The notes under the pieces: model-generated
What the model was told of the DNA's origin: nothing
Seen by the model: only the letters and a program-made list of their open reading frames with translations
The model's database searches: none
Shown here: piece after piece, positions 31,863-39,404 of the stretch
Layout of the letters: the number at the start of each line of letters is the position of its first letter
How positions within the stretch are numbered: position 1 is the stretch's first letter
Position numbers and translations under genes: made by a program
Source of the DNA: Streptococcus mitis
GTDB taxonomy: Bacteria > Bacillota > Bacilli > Lactobacillales > Streptococcaceae
Direction: 5' to 3'
Length of the DNA: 64,000 nucleotides
Assembly (NCBI RefSeq): GCF_002860865.1
Contig: NZ_PKIE01000001.1
Location: 496,001-560,000 of the forward strand

Positions 31863-32150
31863 ATGCCTGTAAGAAAATTACAATCCTATGAGGTAGACTA
31901 TCAAGAAGAATTAAATCATCAGATTCCTCGCTATCAAGATTATACACCTGAAGCACAATCTGATACCAATCTCAAGGAAATCCTATTTTTTGTTAATATT
32001 GCTGTTTTTTGTATCTGTATTGCTATCTTTAGTTTTATCTTTTTAGCATTAAAATTATCAACTGCTCTTGCATTTGTCGTAGCAATCGGATTTAGCTTAC
32101 TTGTTTTAAAAGTCCAACGCTCTATTATCAAACGAAAATTTAGAAGATAA
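31863..32150 (+). CDS. Small two-helix membrane protein (DUF3270-like)
   Basis: 95 residues: a polar N-terminus (1-37, Tyr/Gln/Glu-rich), two membrane segments (about 38-60 and 63-82) and a basic C-terminus (KVQRSIIKRKFRR), so both ends are likely cytoplasmic. It resembles the streptococcal DUF3270 family; function unknown. AAGGAGAGAATA precedes the ATG and a -10 (TAAAAT, about 31831) lies upstream. Followed by a very strong terminator. Confidence 0.75.
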   Translation: MPVRKLQSYEVDYQEELNHQIPRYQDYTPEAQSDTNLKEILFFVNIAVFCICIAIFSFIFLALKLSTALAFVVAIGFSLLVLKVQRSIIKRKFRR

Positions 32151-32194
32151 ATCATACCCCACGTCTAATCAAGTTGATTTGTGAAAAATTAAGG

Positions 32195-32252
32195 AAAACA
32201 GAGGATTTAAGATGAAAAATGTGTTATTCATCTTAAATCCTCTGTTTTTTTG
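32195..32252 (+). terminator. Very strong terminator
   Basis: A perfect 19-bp stem (32198-32216 with 32227-32245), 10-nt loop, then T7. Confidence 0.9.
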
Positions 32253-32349
32253 ACCAGCTTGCTAAATATAATTATTTGCTTAATTGAATAACGTGTAACC
32301 TTTTCTAATATATGCTATAATAATACCAAAAGATAAAGAAGGAAGTCTT

Positions 32350-33159
32350 ATGATTAAACTACTAGCCTTGGATATGGACGGAACCCTCCTCAATGAAGCC
32401 AAGGAAATCCCACAAGCTCACATTACTGCTATTCACAAAGCTATTGAAAAAGGTGTCAAACTGGTTCTCTGTACAGGTCGCCCGCTTTTCGGTGTCCTCC
32501 CCTACTATAAAAAATTGGGGCTTGATCTCCAGAATGAGTATGTGATTGTTAACAACGGTTGCTCAACTCACCAGACAAGTGATTGGAGTCTGGTTGATTG
32601 GCAAGAACTCAGTCCAGCAGACATCGAGTACCTCTATGAGCTAGCTGAAAAAAGTGATGTTCAGTTGACTCTTTTTGATGAGGAGCATTATTTTGTCCTC
32701 GGTGGCAAGCCCAATCAAGTCATTGAAAATGATGCTAAACTAGTCTTTTCAGACCTGACTGAAATTCCCCTTGAGGAAGCGACTAGTGGTAAGTACCGGA
32801 TGTTCCAAGGTATGTTTTTAGGAACAGAGAGTCAAACTGACGATTTTGAAGAGCGTTTTGCTGGGGAACTCTGTCAACGATTTAGTGGAGTTCGTTCGCA
32901 GCCTGTCATTTATGAAGCTATGCCACTTGGTACGACAAAGGCTACTGCTCTTTCTCGACTAGCAGACATTTTGAAGATTGATTCCTCAGAAATCATGGCC
33001 ATGGGCGATGCCAATAACGATATCGAAATGCTCCAGTTTGCAGGGCTTGGTGTTGCAATGGGAAATGCCAGCGATTATGTCAAATCCCTTGCGGATGCCG
33101 TTACAGCAAGCAACGAAGAAGACGGTGTTGCGCGTGCCATTGAGAAATATATTTTATAA
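32350..33159 (+). CDS. Cof/YidA-type HAD sugar phosphatase
   Basis: 269 residues. HAD motif I is ALDMDGTLLNEAKEIP (6-21), motif II LVLCTGRP, and motif IV MGDANNDIEML (about 217-227), with a C2b cap between them. Most similar in layout to YidA/SupH sugar-phosphate phosphatases; the substrate is unknown. A TGCTATAAT extended -10 lies about 32 bases upstream and AAGGAAG serves as SD. Monocistronic, with its own terminator. Confidence 0.88.
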   Translation: MIKLLALDMDGTLLNEAKEIPQAHITAIHKAIEKGVKLVLCTGRPLFGVLPYYKKLGLDLQNEYVIVNNGCSTHQTSDWSLVDWQELSPADIEYLYELAEKSDVQLTLFDEEHYFVLGGKPNQVIENDAKLVFSDLTEIPLEEATSGKYRMFQGMFLGTESQTDDFEERFAGELCQRFSGVRSQPVIYEAMPLGTTKATALSRLADILKIDSSEIMAMGDANNDIEMLQFAGLGVAMGNASDYVKSLADAVTASNEEDGVARAIEKYIL

Positions 33160-33164
33160 TTAAG

Positions 33165-33192
33165 AAGCCCAGTTCATGTCAACTGGGTTTTG
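33165..33192 (+). terminator. Terminator of the HAD gene
   Basis: AAGCCCAGTT (33165-33174) pairs with AACTGGGTTT (33181-33190). Confidence 0.75.
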
Positions 33193-33300
33193 ATATTTAA
33201 GAATTCCTAAAACTTTAGAAACTCTTTAGAAATCCTTGAGCTTTCTTTGATTTCTATGCTTTATACTAAAGTTAACAAAATAAATCAAAAGGAGAGAATC

Positions 33301-34209
33301 ATGAAAACAGTACTTGACATTCATGGATTGTCCAAAAACTTTGACAAACAAGCTATCCTTCAGGATCTTCATCTAACGATAAGAGAGGGAGATATTTATG
33401 GACTTATCGGGAAGAATGGAGCTGGGAAAACCACCTTGATAAAAATCATTACGCAGCTACTGTTTGCGGATAAAGGAACTGTTTCCCTCTTTTCTAGTCA
33501 ATCGGAAAATGAGTGGACCAAGGCTCTATCTCGAGTAGGTTCTGTTATCGAATCACCCGTAGCTCATAATCACTTAACAGCCTATCAAAATCTGAAATAT
33601 TATTGTATGATTCGCCATATTCCAAATGATGATATAGTCATTCGAGAAACGCTGGACTATGTAGGTTTGGCAGATACAGGTAAGAAAGTCTTTCGAGATT
33701 TCTCGCTAGGAATGAAACAAAGACTTGGTATCGCCATTGCCCTTCTATCCAAACCAGACTTCCTGATTTTAGATGAACCTATCAACGGTCTCGACCCAAT
33801 CGGTATCAAAGAATTTCGATTAATGATTCAACGGCTCAATCAAGAAAAAGGGATCACCATTCTCATCTCTAGCCATATTTTGTCAGAACTCTATCTCATT
33901 GCCAATCGTTTTGGTATTTTAGATCAAGGCAAGATTATCCGTGAAATCAGCAAAGCTGAATTTGAAACACTAAGTGAAGATTACATTGTTCTTAAGACAG
34001 CTGACAGAGAGAAAGCTTGTCAAGTATTGAAAGAACAAATCCAGCTCCAGTTCAAGGTTGTCAATCCTGAGAATGAAATCCATATCTTTGGTCAGGAACA
34101 AGATGTCAAACAGATTCTTAAGGAATTAACCTTGGCAGATGTTGCCATTGACGAGATTTACTATGCCCGTCAAAACCTAGAAGAATACTTCACTCAATTG
34201 GTCGAATAG
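33301..34209 (+). CDS. ABC transporter ATP-binding protein
   Basis: 302 residues. One ABC domain with Walker A GKNGAGKTT (about 38-46), signature FSLGMKQR and Walker B LILDEPINGLDPIG, then an accessory C-terminal domain of about 90 residues as in BcrA/CcmA-type peptide or antibiotic exporters. The start at 33301 follows AAAGGAGAGAATC; the longer in-frame start at 33247 has no SD. The permease follows 10 bases later. A two-component system is convergent on the other side of a shared terminator, a common pairing for bacteriocin-immunity exporters, but no control link is shown. Confidence 0.88.
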   Translation: MKTVLDIHGLSKNFDKQAILQDLHLTIREGDIYGLIGKNGAGKTTLIKIITQLLFADKGTVSLFSSQSENEWTKALSRVGSVIESPVAHNHLTAYQNLKYYCMIRHIPNDDIVIRETLDYVGLADTGKKVFRDFSLGMKQRLGIAIALLSKPDFLILDEPINGLDPIGIKEFRLMIQRLNQEKGITILISSHILSELYLIANRFGILDQGKIIREISKAEFETLSEDYIVLKTADREKACQVLKEQIQLQFKVVNPENEIHIFGQEQDVKQILKELTLADVAIDEIYYARQNLEEYFTQLVE

Positions 34210-34219
34210 GAGGAAAATC

Positions 34220-34972
34220 ATGATACATACCATTCAAGCAGACTTTTACCGTCTTTTCCGTTCCAAAGGTTTTTGGATTACAGAGTTCATTCTCTTTTCT
34301 CTCATGCTAATGGGCGCAAGTATTGGAGCTACTGGCCATCTGATGGCAATCCAGACAGAAGAGCCAGAAATTCCAACCCATGGTTGGGACGGTGTACAAG
34401 CCCTGATTAACGCATCTAGTCAAGGTTCAAACCTCGTTTTTCTCTGTATTATTCTAACTTGCCTAGTTTTAGGTGTTGATTTAATCGGAAAGCTCTATAA
34501 AAATAGTTTGACAGTAGGTGTTTCTCGTACAGAGTTTTTCCTTGCTAAAGCCTTTGTAGTGGCTTGTATTGCACTATTGCAACTTATCATCAGCCTTGTT
34601 ATTGCCTTTATTCCAGCAACTATCTTAAATGGATTTGGCACTATGCCTGATGGCTTTATTGGAAATCTACTGATAACCATTTCCCTTCAATTCCTTTGCC
34701 TCCTTGCTTGGCTTTCCATTGTTTCCTTTATTCTCTATGTTAGTCATTCTTATCTTGCAGTATTTATTGGCTATTTGGTCAGCTCTATCTTACTTTCTAT
34801 GCCAATGCTCATCTTCCCAAGTATCAAAATTTTGCCATATTTATCATTGCAGTTTTTCTATGCTATGACTGCTAATAGTGAATCCATTTTCTATACACTT
34901 ATAGTTACCTTAGCTGTTATTGTAATCTTTAATCTAAGTGGACTGGCAGTTTTCAAAAAGAAAAGTCTATAA
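34220..34972 (+). CDS. ABC-2 type permease
   Basis: 250 residues with six hydrophobic segments, the first preceded by a short basic N-terminus (FYRLFRSKGFWITEF). This is the LanE/G-BcrB-like layout of permeases that work with BcrA-type ATPases. An AGGAGG SD lies between the genes. The cargo is unknown; lantibiotic or bacitracin-like self-protection is a guess from family alone. Confidence 0.82.
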   Translation: MIHTIQADFYRLFRSKGFWITEFILFSLMLMGASIGATGHLMAIQTEEPEIPTHGWDGVQALINASSQGSNLVFLCIILTCLVLGVDLIGKLYKNSLTVGVSRTEFFLAKAFVVACIALLQLIISLVIAFIPATILNGFGTMPDGFIGNLLITISLQFLCLLAWLSIVSFILYVSHSYLAVFIGYLVSSILLSMPMLIFPSIKILPYLSLQFFYAMTANSESIFYTLIVTLAVIVIFNLSGLAVFKKKSL

Positions 34973-34975
34973 AAA

Positions 34976-35008
34976 ATGACCTCCTCTAGCCTACAGAGGA
35001 GGTTTATT
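34976..35008. terminator. Shared bidirectional terminator
   Basis: ACCTCCTCT (34979-34987) pairs with AGAGGAGGT (34995-35003) between the convergent ABC and two-component operons. Confidence 0.85.
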
Positions 35009-35011
35009 TCG

Positions 35012-35890
35012 TTAAAAGTAAATAAAAACTGACAACCATTGCCCATCTGTGCTTAGTTTCATCTCTGCACCGAGAAGATGGCATAATTCCTCAGTGATAT
35101 AAAGGCCTAAGCCAGAGGATTCTTCAGTATCAGATAGATTTTCAGAATAAAAACGGTTGCTGAGATTTTCTATTCTTTTGATGGGTTGTTTGACAAGGTT
35201 TGCAATCTCTAAGGCAAGCTGTTCCTTTTCCTTTCTCAAAGATAGACGCGCTTCTTCCTTACCATGCTTGAGGACATTTCCAAGCAAATTTTGTAAAATG
35301 CGATCCAGCAAGTCTTCATCAGTCCTCATTGTTAAACCAGCTTCAACCTTAAAATCAAGCGTGATATTTGCCGCCTGAAAAACATCATAATAAGTCAGAG
35401 TCTTTTTGGTGATAAAAGTTGAAAAATCCACTTCTTCCAGTTTCGGTTTGACAGCTCCTTCCATCAAACGACGATATTCTAGGAGAGCCTCCAAACGTTT
35501 GGAAACTAAATCAAGATGCTGGGCTATTTTTTGTAGGGTTTCTAATTTATCTTCAGGAGATTTTATCAATTGTTGGGTGTAGCCTGAAGCGATAGTCAAA
35601 GGCGTCCGAATATCATGGGCGATATTGCTGATGGCCATATCCAGAGTCTGCTTTTCCCTTTTCATAACCAATCGAGATTGTTCCACTTCTTGAAATAAAT
35701 TCTCAATCTGCTGGTAGAGTTGTAAAAAATGTTTGGAAAAAATGTTCACTCCGACTCTTTTCATACTACCTGTGAGAATCTTGTCTTCAATCTGTTGACT
35801 CAAGTTTTTAAGTGCTAGATGGTAGCGAATTAATGCAATTGATAAAATAATTATGAGTACCAGTAGGATAAAGATTATCATGTAGGTCAT
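35012..35890 (-). CDS. Sensor histidine kinase without an extracellular domain
   Basis: 292 residues. A single membrane segment at the extreme N-terminus (about 4-22), then directly a coiled helical linker, the H box SNIAHDIRTPLT (His about 93), N box NLLGNVLKHG and G box SSGLGLYITEELCHLLG. There is no second membrane helix and no periplasmic loop. Any signal must come from the membrane, the cytoplasm or a partner protein. It overlaps the regulator gene by four bases (ATGA). The neighbouring ABC exporter is a candidate partner. Confidence 0.88.
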   Translation of the reverse strand: MTYMIIFILLVLIIILSIALIRYHLALKNLSQQIEDKILTGSMKRVGVNIFSKHFLQLYQQIENLFQEVEQSRLVMKREKQTLDMAISNIAHDIRTPLTIASGYTQQLIKSPEDKLETLQKIAQHLDLVSKRLEALLEYRRLMEGAVKPKLEEVDFSTFITKKTLTYYDVFQAANITLDFKVEAGLTMRTDEDLLDRILQNLLGNVLKHGKEEARLSLRKEKEQLALEIANLVKQPIKRIENLSNRFYSENLSDTEESSGLGLYITEELCHLLGAEMKLSTDGQWLSVFIYF

Positions 35891-36588
35891 TGCTTGTCTC
35901 CTTTTAATCTTACACCAACTCCCCAGATGGTTTCAATATATTCTTGATTTGGGTCAAGATGGTTTAATTTTTTTCGAAGATTACTCAAATGCGTATTGAG
36001 AGTATTATCTCCAGGTAGGTAGCTATCCTCCCAGACCAATTCATAAAGTTCTTCCTTGGTGAAAATTTTCTTAGGGTGTTTAAGGAGAGTTTGGAGAATC
36101 AAGCATTCTTTCTTGGCAAGGCGAATCGTTTCCTGGCTATTTTTGATTTCAAAACTTTCTGCATCAAACTGGATATTTTTCAAGTTTTGTAGCAGATGTT
36201 CAGTTTTTCCTATTTCCATAGGCTGTTTTTCTACGCTTTGACGTAATTGAACAGTAACTCTGGCAAAGACTTCGTCCAAATCAAAAGGTTTGACTATGTA
36301 ATCATTGGCACCGTCTAAGAGGTATTGACTGATTAACTTCTTATCGCTCAAAGCTGTTAGCATAATGACTGGAGTTTGACTTTGTTCCCTGATGGCTTTT
36401 AAAACCTGATCACCATTTTTCCCAGGAAGCATGATATCTAGCAAAACGAGGTCAATCCCACCTTGGTCAAAACGCATGATTCCTTCTGTACCAGAAAAGG
36501 CTTGAATTACCTCATGCTCCTCAGTAAGAAGTGTTCGCAAAATCTCTTGAATGTCACTATTGTCTTCAATAACCAATATCCTAGCCAT
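35887..36588 (-). CDS. OmpR/PhoB-family response regulator
   Basis: 233 residues. The receiver domain (1-120) has acidic pocket Asp8/9 region VIEDNSD, phospho-acceptor Asp in LVLLDIMLPG and Lys in YIVKPFD. The C-terminal winged helix (about 130-233) has the wHTH recognition helix near NTHLSNLRKKL. The start at 36588 (MARILVIEDNSD) is chosen over an upstream in-frame codon at 36645 because the family begins there. An AAAGGTTGGTATTT SD-like tract precedes it. First gene of the two-gene operon. Confidence 0.9.
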   Translation of the reverse strand: MARILVIEDNSDIQEILRTLLTEEHEVIQAFSGTEGIMRFDQGGIDLVLLDIMLPGKNGDQVLKAIREQSQTPVIMLTALSDKKLISQYLLDGANDYIVKPFDLDEVFARVTVQLRQSVEKQPMEIGKTEHLLQNLKNIQFDAESFEIKNSQETIRLAKKECLILQTLLKHPKKIFTKEELYELVWEDSYLPGDNTLNTHLSNLRKKLNHLDPNQEYIETIWGVGVRLKGDKQ

Positions 36589-36737
36589 AAATACCAACCT
36601 TTCTGCAACTATTATAGCATGTTTTATTGTTTCAAAGTCTCTCAATTTTTCAAGCAGAACAACACACTTTATGTGAACTAAATAATTTCTTTCAGATGAA
36701 ATATTGATTAAATGATGACTAGATCGATACTTTCATA

Positions 36738-37370
36738 CTAAGCAAATTTTAAATTAGCAGTTATTTTTTCTAGTTTGCTATTGTACATTTCCCTTAACTG
36801 TGCTAAATCAGTATCTCTATTTTCAGATAAAAATACCCTATATTGCATATTTTTATTAGGCATTTTTTCCGTTAAAATAGAATCGTAAATTGAAAATCTG
36901 TCTTCAATTTCAATTTTTACTGTATTTACTAAAGAAAATTCTACATTTTTGTTTTCTAGTGTTTCTAAAACTACAATAATTGATTTTAATAGCAAGTAGC
37001 TACATACACCTCTTTCTCTATACTTAGGTAGCACACTAATACTTCTATACCTGAAATTAAAATCTGCAGTTTTGGTAATACTATAGTTTATACCAATATT
37101 ACAAAAACTAAAACTCTCAGAAATTTCATTATTATTAATCAGCAATTTTAATTCTACACAGCCATGCTCTTGTAATAGAGATTCAAATGTCTGATTCTCC
37201 CAATTTTCATAATACGTTTTAATATTGATCCCTCGTTCTTCTGAAGTAGAATCATTAAATCTAGAATCATATCCTTCCTCTCCATTCTCTGTTTCGTTTT
37301 CAAAATCAGATATAGACTTTTTTAAGAAAATTCTCTTTAAACTATCAATTAAATATTCAACCCAAGCCAT
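36738..37370 (-). CDS. Unrecognised protein with GNAT-like segment
   Basis: 210 residues. The N-terminal 60 residues are Glu/Asn/Ser-rich and probably flexible. The middle reads RSISVLPKYRERGVCSYLLLKSIIVVLE, which fits the acetyl-CoA loop (motif A, R-x-x-G) of GNAT acetyltransferases, followed by a beta-rich end. Start at 37370 with SD GAGGTGTAAA, 16 bases after the preceding gene stop. The two genes form an operon that is visibly more AT-rich than its neighbours, which suggests horizontal transfer. GNAT is inferred from one motif only; the substrate is unknown. Confidence 0.6.
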   Translation of the reverse strand: MAWVEYLIDSLKRIFLKKSISDFENETENGEEGYDSRFNDSTSEERGINIKTYYENWENQTFESLLQEHGCVELKLLINNNEISESFSFCNIGINYSITKTADFNFRYRSISVLPKYRERGVCSYLLLKSIIVVLETLENKNVEFSLVNTVKIEIEDRFSIYDSILTEKMPNKNMQYRVFLSENRDTDLAQLREMYNSKLEKITANLKFA

Positions 37371-37386
37371 TTTACACCTCTGCTTA

Positions 37387-38151
37387 TCATAAAACTTTCT
37401 CAATGGAGAAAGCTTGTCTACTTGCCAACTTCAGTTTTGGAGGAAATCCTTTTGAAAAATCTAAATGACCAATTGCAACTAAATAATAATCTGTATCTTC
37501 TTCAACTTTAAGCAAAACTTTACCACCAAGATATATACTTGCTTTCTTTTTCCATTTCCTATTCGAATCCTTACAAAAAATATTCAAAAAATAAAGAGTA
37601 TATCCTTGTTCATTATGCCATTCTGAAATGCTTAAACGTACTTTACCATAGAAAAGATGAAGTTCATCTTCAAGTTCTTTATCTAGCCATTTTTCAATAC
37701 TTTTTCTTCTTAAAGATTTATGATGTACTTGTCTTTCAACCTTTCTTGTCAGAACTACAGGATTTTCATCACTAGAATCTCCTAGAGCTATCGGTGTTTG
37801 AGGCAAATATTCTTTTTTAAAAAAAAGACTTCTCATCATGGCATCAAGCTTATCTTTAATTTGGTCATCACGAAGATTTTTAAAATATTCCTCTATATAC
37901 TCTTTGCTAGCATAATCAAATTGATAAGAGCACCAATTAGTGTGTTTAGAACTAGTCTTTCTTTTTAAATGTGCTCTCCTTTGTGAAGTCTTAGGGATGT
38001 AAGATAACTCTGCTTGTTTACACTCTGGGCAGAACATATTATCTTGATAAATTCCTAGATTTTTATATTTTACAAAATAATCATTTAAAATCTGAATATC
38101 TTCTTTCTTATCCGCAGTGTAAAAGTAAAATTCATCAAATGATTTTGGCAT
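37387..38151 (-). CDS. Unrecognised protein with CoiA-like zinc motif
   Basis: 254 residues. Near residue 41 is CPEC, followed by a basic stretch with RRAHLKRK, a further His (KHTNWC) and Cys: a C-x2-C ... H ... H ... C arrangement. It resembles the small zinc domain at the front of CoiA-like and related nuclease-associated proteins. The rest is charged, with a run of 6-7 predicted beta strands at the C-terminus (ASIYLGGKVLLKVEEDTDYYLVAIGHLDF). No catalytic motif is recognised. SD GAGGAATGGAAT precedes the ATG. Co-transcribed with the GNAT-like gene; possibly a nucleic-acid-related accessory module. Confidence 0.55.
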   Translation of the reverse strand: MPKSFDEFYFYTADKKEDIQILNDYFVKYKNLGIYQDNMFCPECKQAELSYIPKTSQRRAHLKRKTSSKHTNWCSYQFDYASKEYIEEYFKNLRDDQIKDKLDAMMRSLFFKKEYLPQTPIALGDSSDENPVVLTRKVERQVHHKSLRRKSIEKWLDKELEDELHLFYGKVRLSISEWHNEQGYTLYFLNIFCKDSNRKWKKKASIYLGGKVLLKVEEDTDYYLVAIGHLDFSKGFPPKLKLASRQAFSIEKVL

Positions 38152-38664
38152 ATTCCATTCCTCGCATACAGTAATTTAAAATTAAATATTATGAATGATT
38201 ATAGCATTTTATAACATACGTTTATACTGTCTCAAGATGATTGACTTTGGAAACATACAATTTAACGTTTAACAAATCAAGGGTGTCTCCATAGAATCAA
38301 AGTATTTCTGATACCCATTTCCTTCTATCTATAGACAGTAAAAATCCTTAAAACAACTTTTTTCCAAGGCTTTCTTTATATTCTATTGTATCAATTTACT
38401 TATACCGATATCTGTTGCTACTAGTTTAATCATAAAATATTTCTTACTCCGATTAGTAAATCTACCTCCTATTATACCATAGATAACTAGAAAAAGGACT
38501 AGTCTATCAGCTTTGCTTTGCTTTTATCCTTCTCTACTAGCTAGTGGTGTTTCTAACTTTTAAAAAAAGCTCGTAAAATTAAAATCGTGCAACTTTTTTC
38601 AGATACTTTTAAAAGATTGATTTCCTTATATTTTTCCTTTATACTGGATAAAAAGGAGAATAGT
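38152..38664. other. AT-rich interval without an intact gene
   Basis: No supported ORF. On the minus strand a TATAAT runs straight into AGGAGG (about 38470-38482) without a following start codon, which looks like the upstream end of a gene that has been lost. The plus-strand part after 38580 is the leader of the VIT1-like gene (SD AAAAAGGAGAATAGT). The interval separates the accessory pair from older sequence. Confidence 0.4.
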
Positions 38665-39360
38665 ATGTCAGAAACAAATCACGAAATCGATTCAAATTTT
38701 GCAGGTCGTTTAAATATCCTGCGTGCGGGTGTTCTTGGTGCTAACGATGGAATTATTTCCATTGCTGGTGTGGTTATCGGGGTTGCTAGTGCTACGAGCA
38801 ATATCTGGATTATCTTTTTATCAGGTTTTGCGGCTATCTTAGCTGGTGCCTTTTCAATGGCTGGTGGAGAATATGTATCCGTCTCAACTCAGAAAGATAC
38901 AGAGGAAGCGGCCGTTGCGCGTGAGCAGCTCTTGCTAGACCAAGATATGGAGCTAGCCAAAAAATCCCTCTATACTGCTTATATCCAAAATGGAGAATGT
39001 GAAACCTCTGCCCAACTCTTGACCAACAAGGCCTTTCTTAAAAATCCACTCAAGGCTCTGGTAGAGGAAAAATATGGGATAGAGTATGAAGAATTTACCA
39101 ATCCTTGGCACGCTGCCATCTCTAGCTTTATTTCCTTTTTCCTTGGTAGCTTACCACCCATGCTTTCAATTACCATTTTCCCAAGTGATTACCGCATCCC
39201 TGCTACTGTCCTTATCGTCGGTGTGGCTCTTCTTCTCACTGGTTACACTAGTGCCAAACTTGGAAAAGCTCCAACCAAAACAGCTATGATTCGGAACTTA
39301 GCTATTGGCCTCTTGACCATGGGAGTTACCTTTCTGCTAGGACAACTTTTCAGCATTTAG
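38665..39360 (+). CDS. VIT1/CCC1-family metal transporter
   Basis: 231 residues, five membrane segments. The conserved start RAGVLGANDGIISIAGVVIGVA and AGGEYVSVSTQKDTEEA match the VIT1/CCC1 Fe2+/Mn2+ transporter family. The charged central loop (about 75-140, Glu-rich) is the cytoplasmic metal-binding region of this family. Start at 38665 (SD AAAGGAGAATAGT) instead of the in-frame 38587. Monocistronic, convergent with the Bce-type operon. Confidence 0.88.
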   Translation: MSETNHEIDSNFAGRLNILRAGVLGANDGIISIAGVVIGVASATSNIWIIFLSGFAAILAGAFSMAGGEYVSVSTQKDTEEAAVAREQLLLDQDMELAKKSLYTAYIQNGECETSAQLLTNKAFLKNPLKALVEEKYGIEYEEFTNPWHAAISSFISFFLGSLPPMLSITIFPSDYRIPATVLIVGVALLLTGYTSAKLGKAPTKTAMIRNLAIGLLTMGVTFLLGQLFSI

Positions 39361-39368
39361 AACATAAG

Positions 39369-39404
39369 AAATACCTCGATTTTGAAGTCGAGGTATCTTT
39401 TTTA
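39369..39404 (+). terminator. Terminator of the VIT1-like gene
   Basis: ATACCTCGA (39371-39379) pairs with TCGAGGTAT (39388-39396), then TCTTTTTT. Confidence 0.8.

Noticed and set aside
36589..36737. Possible gene between the regulator and the GNAT-like gene
   Set aside because: Only 149 AT-rich bases, with no ORF carrying an SD.
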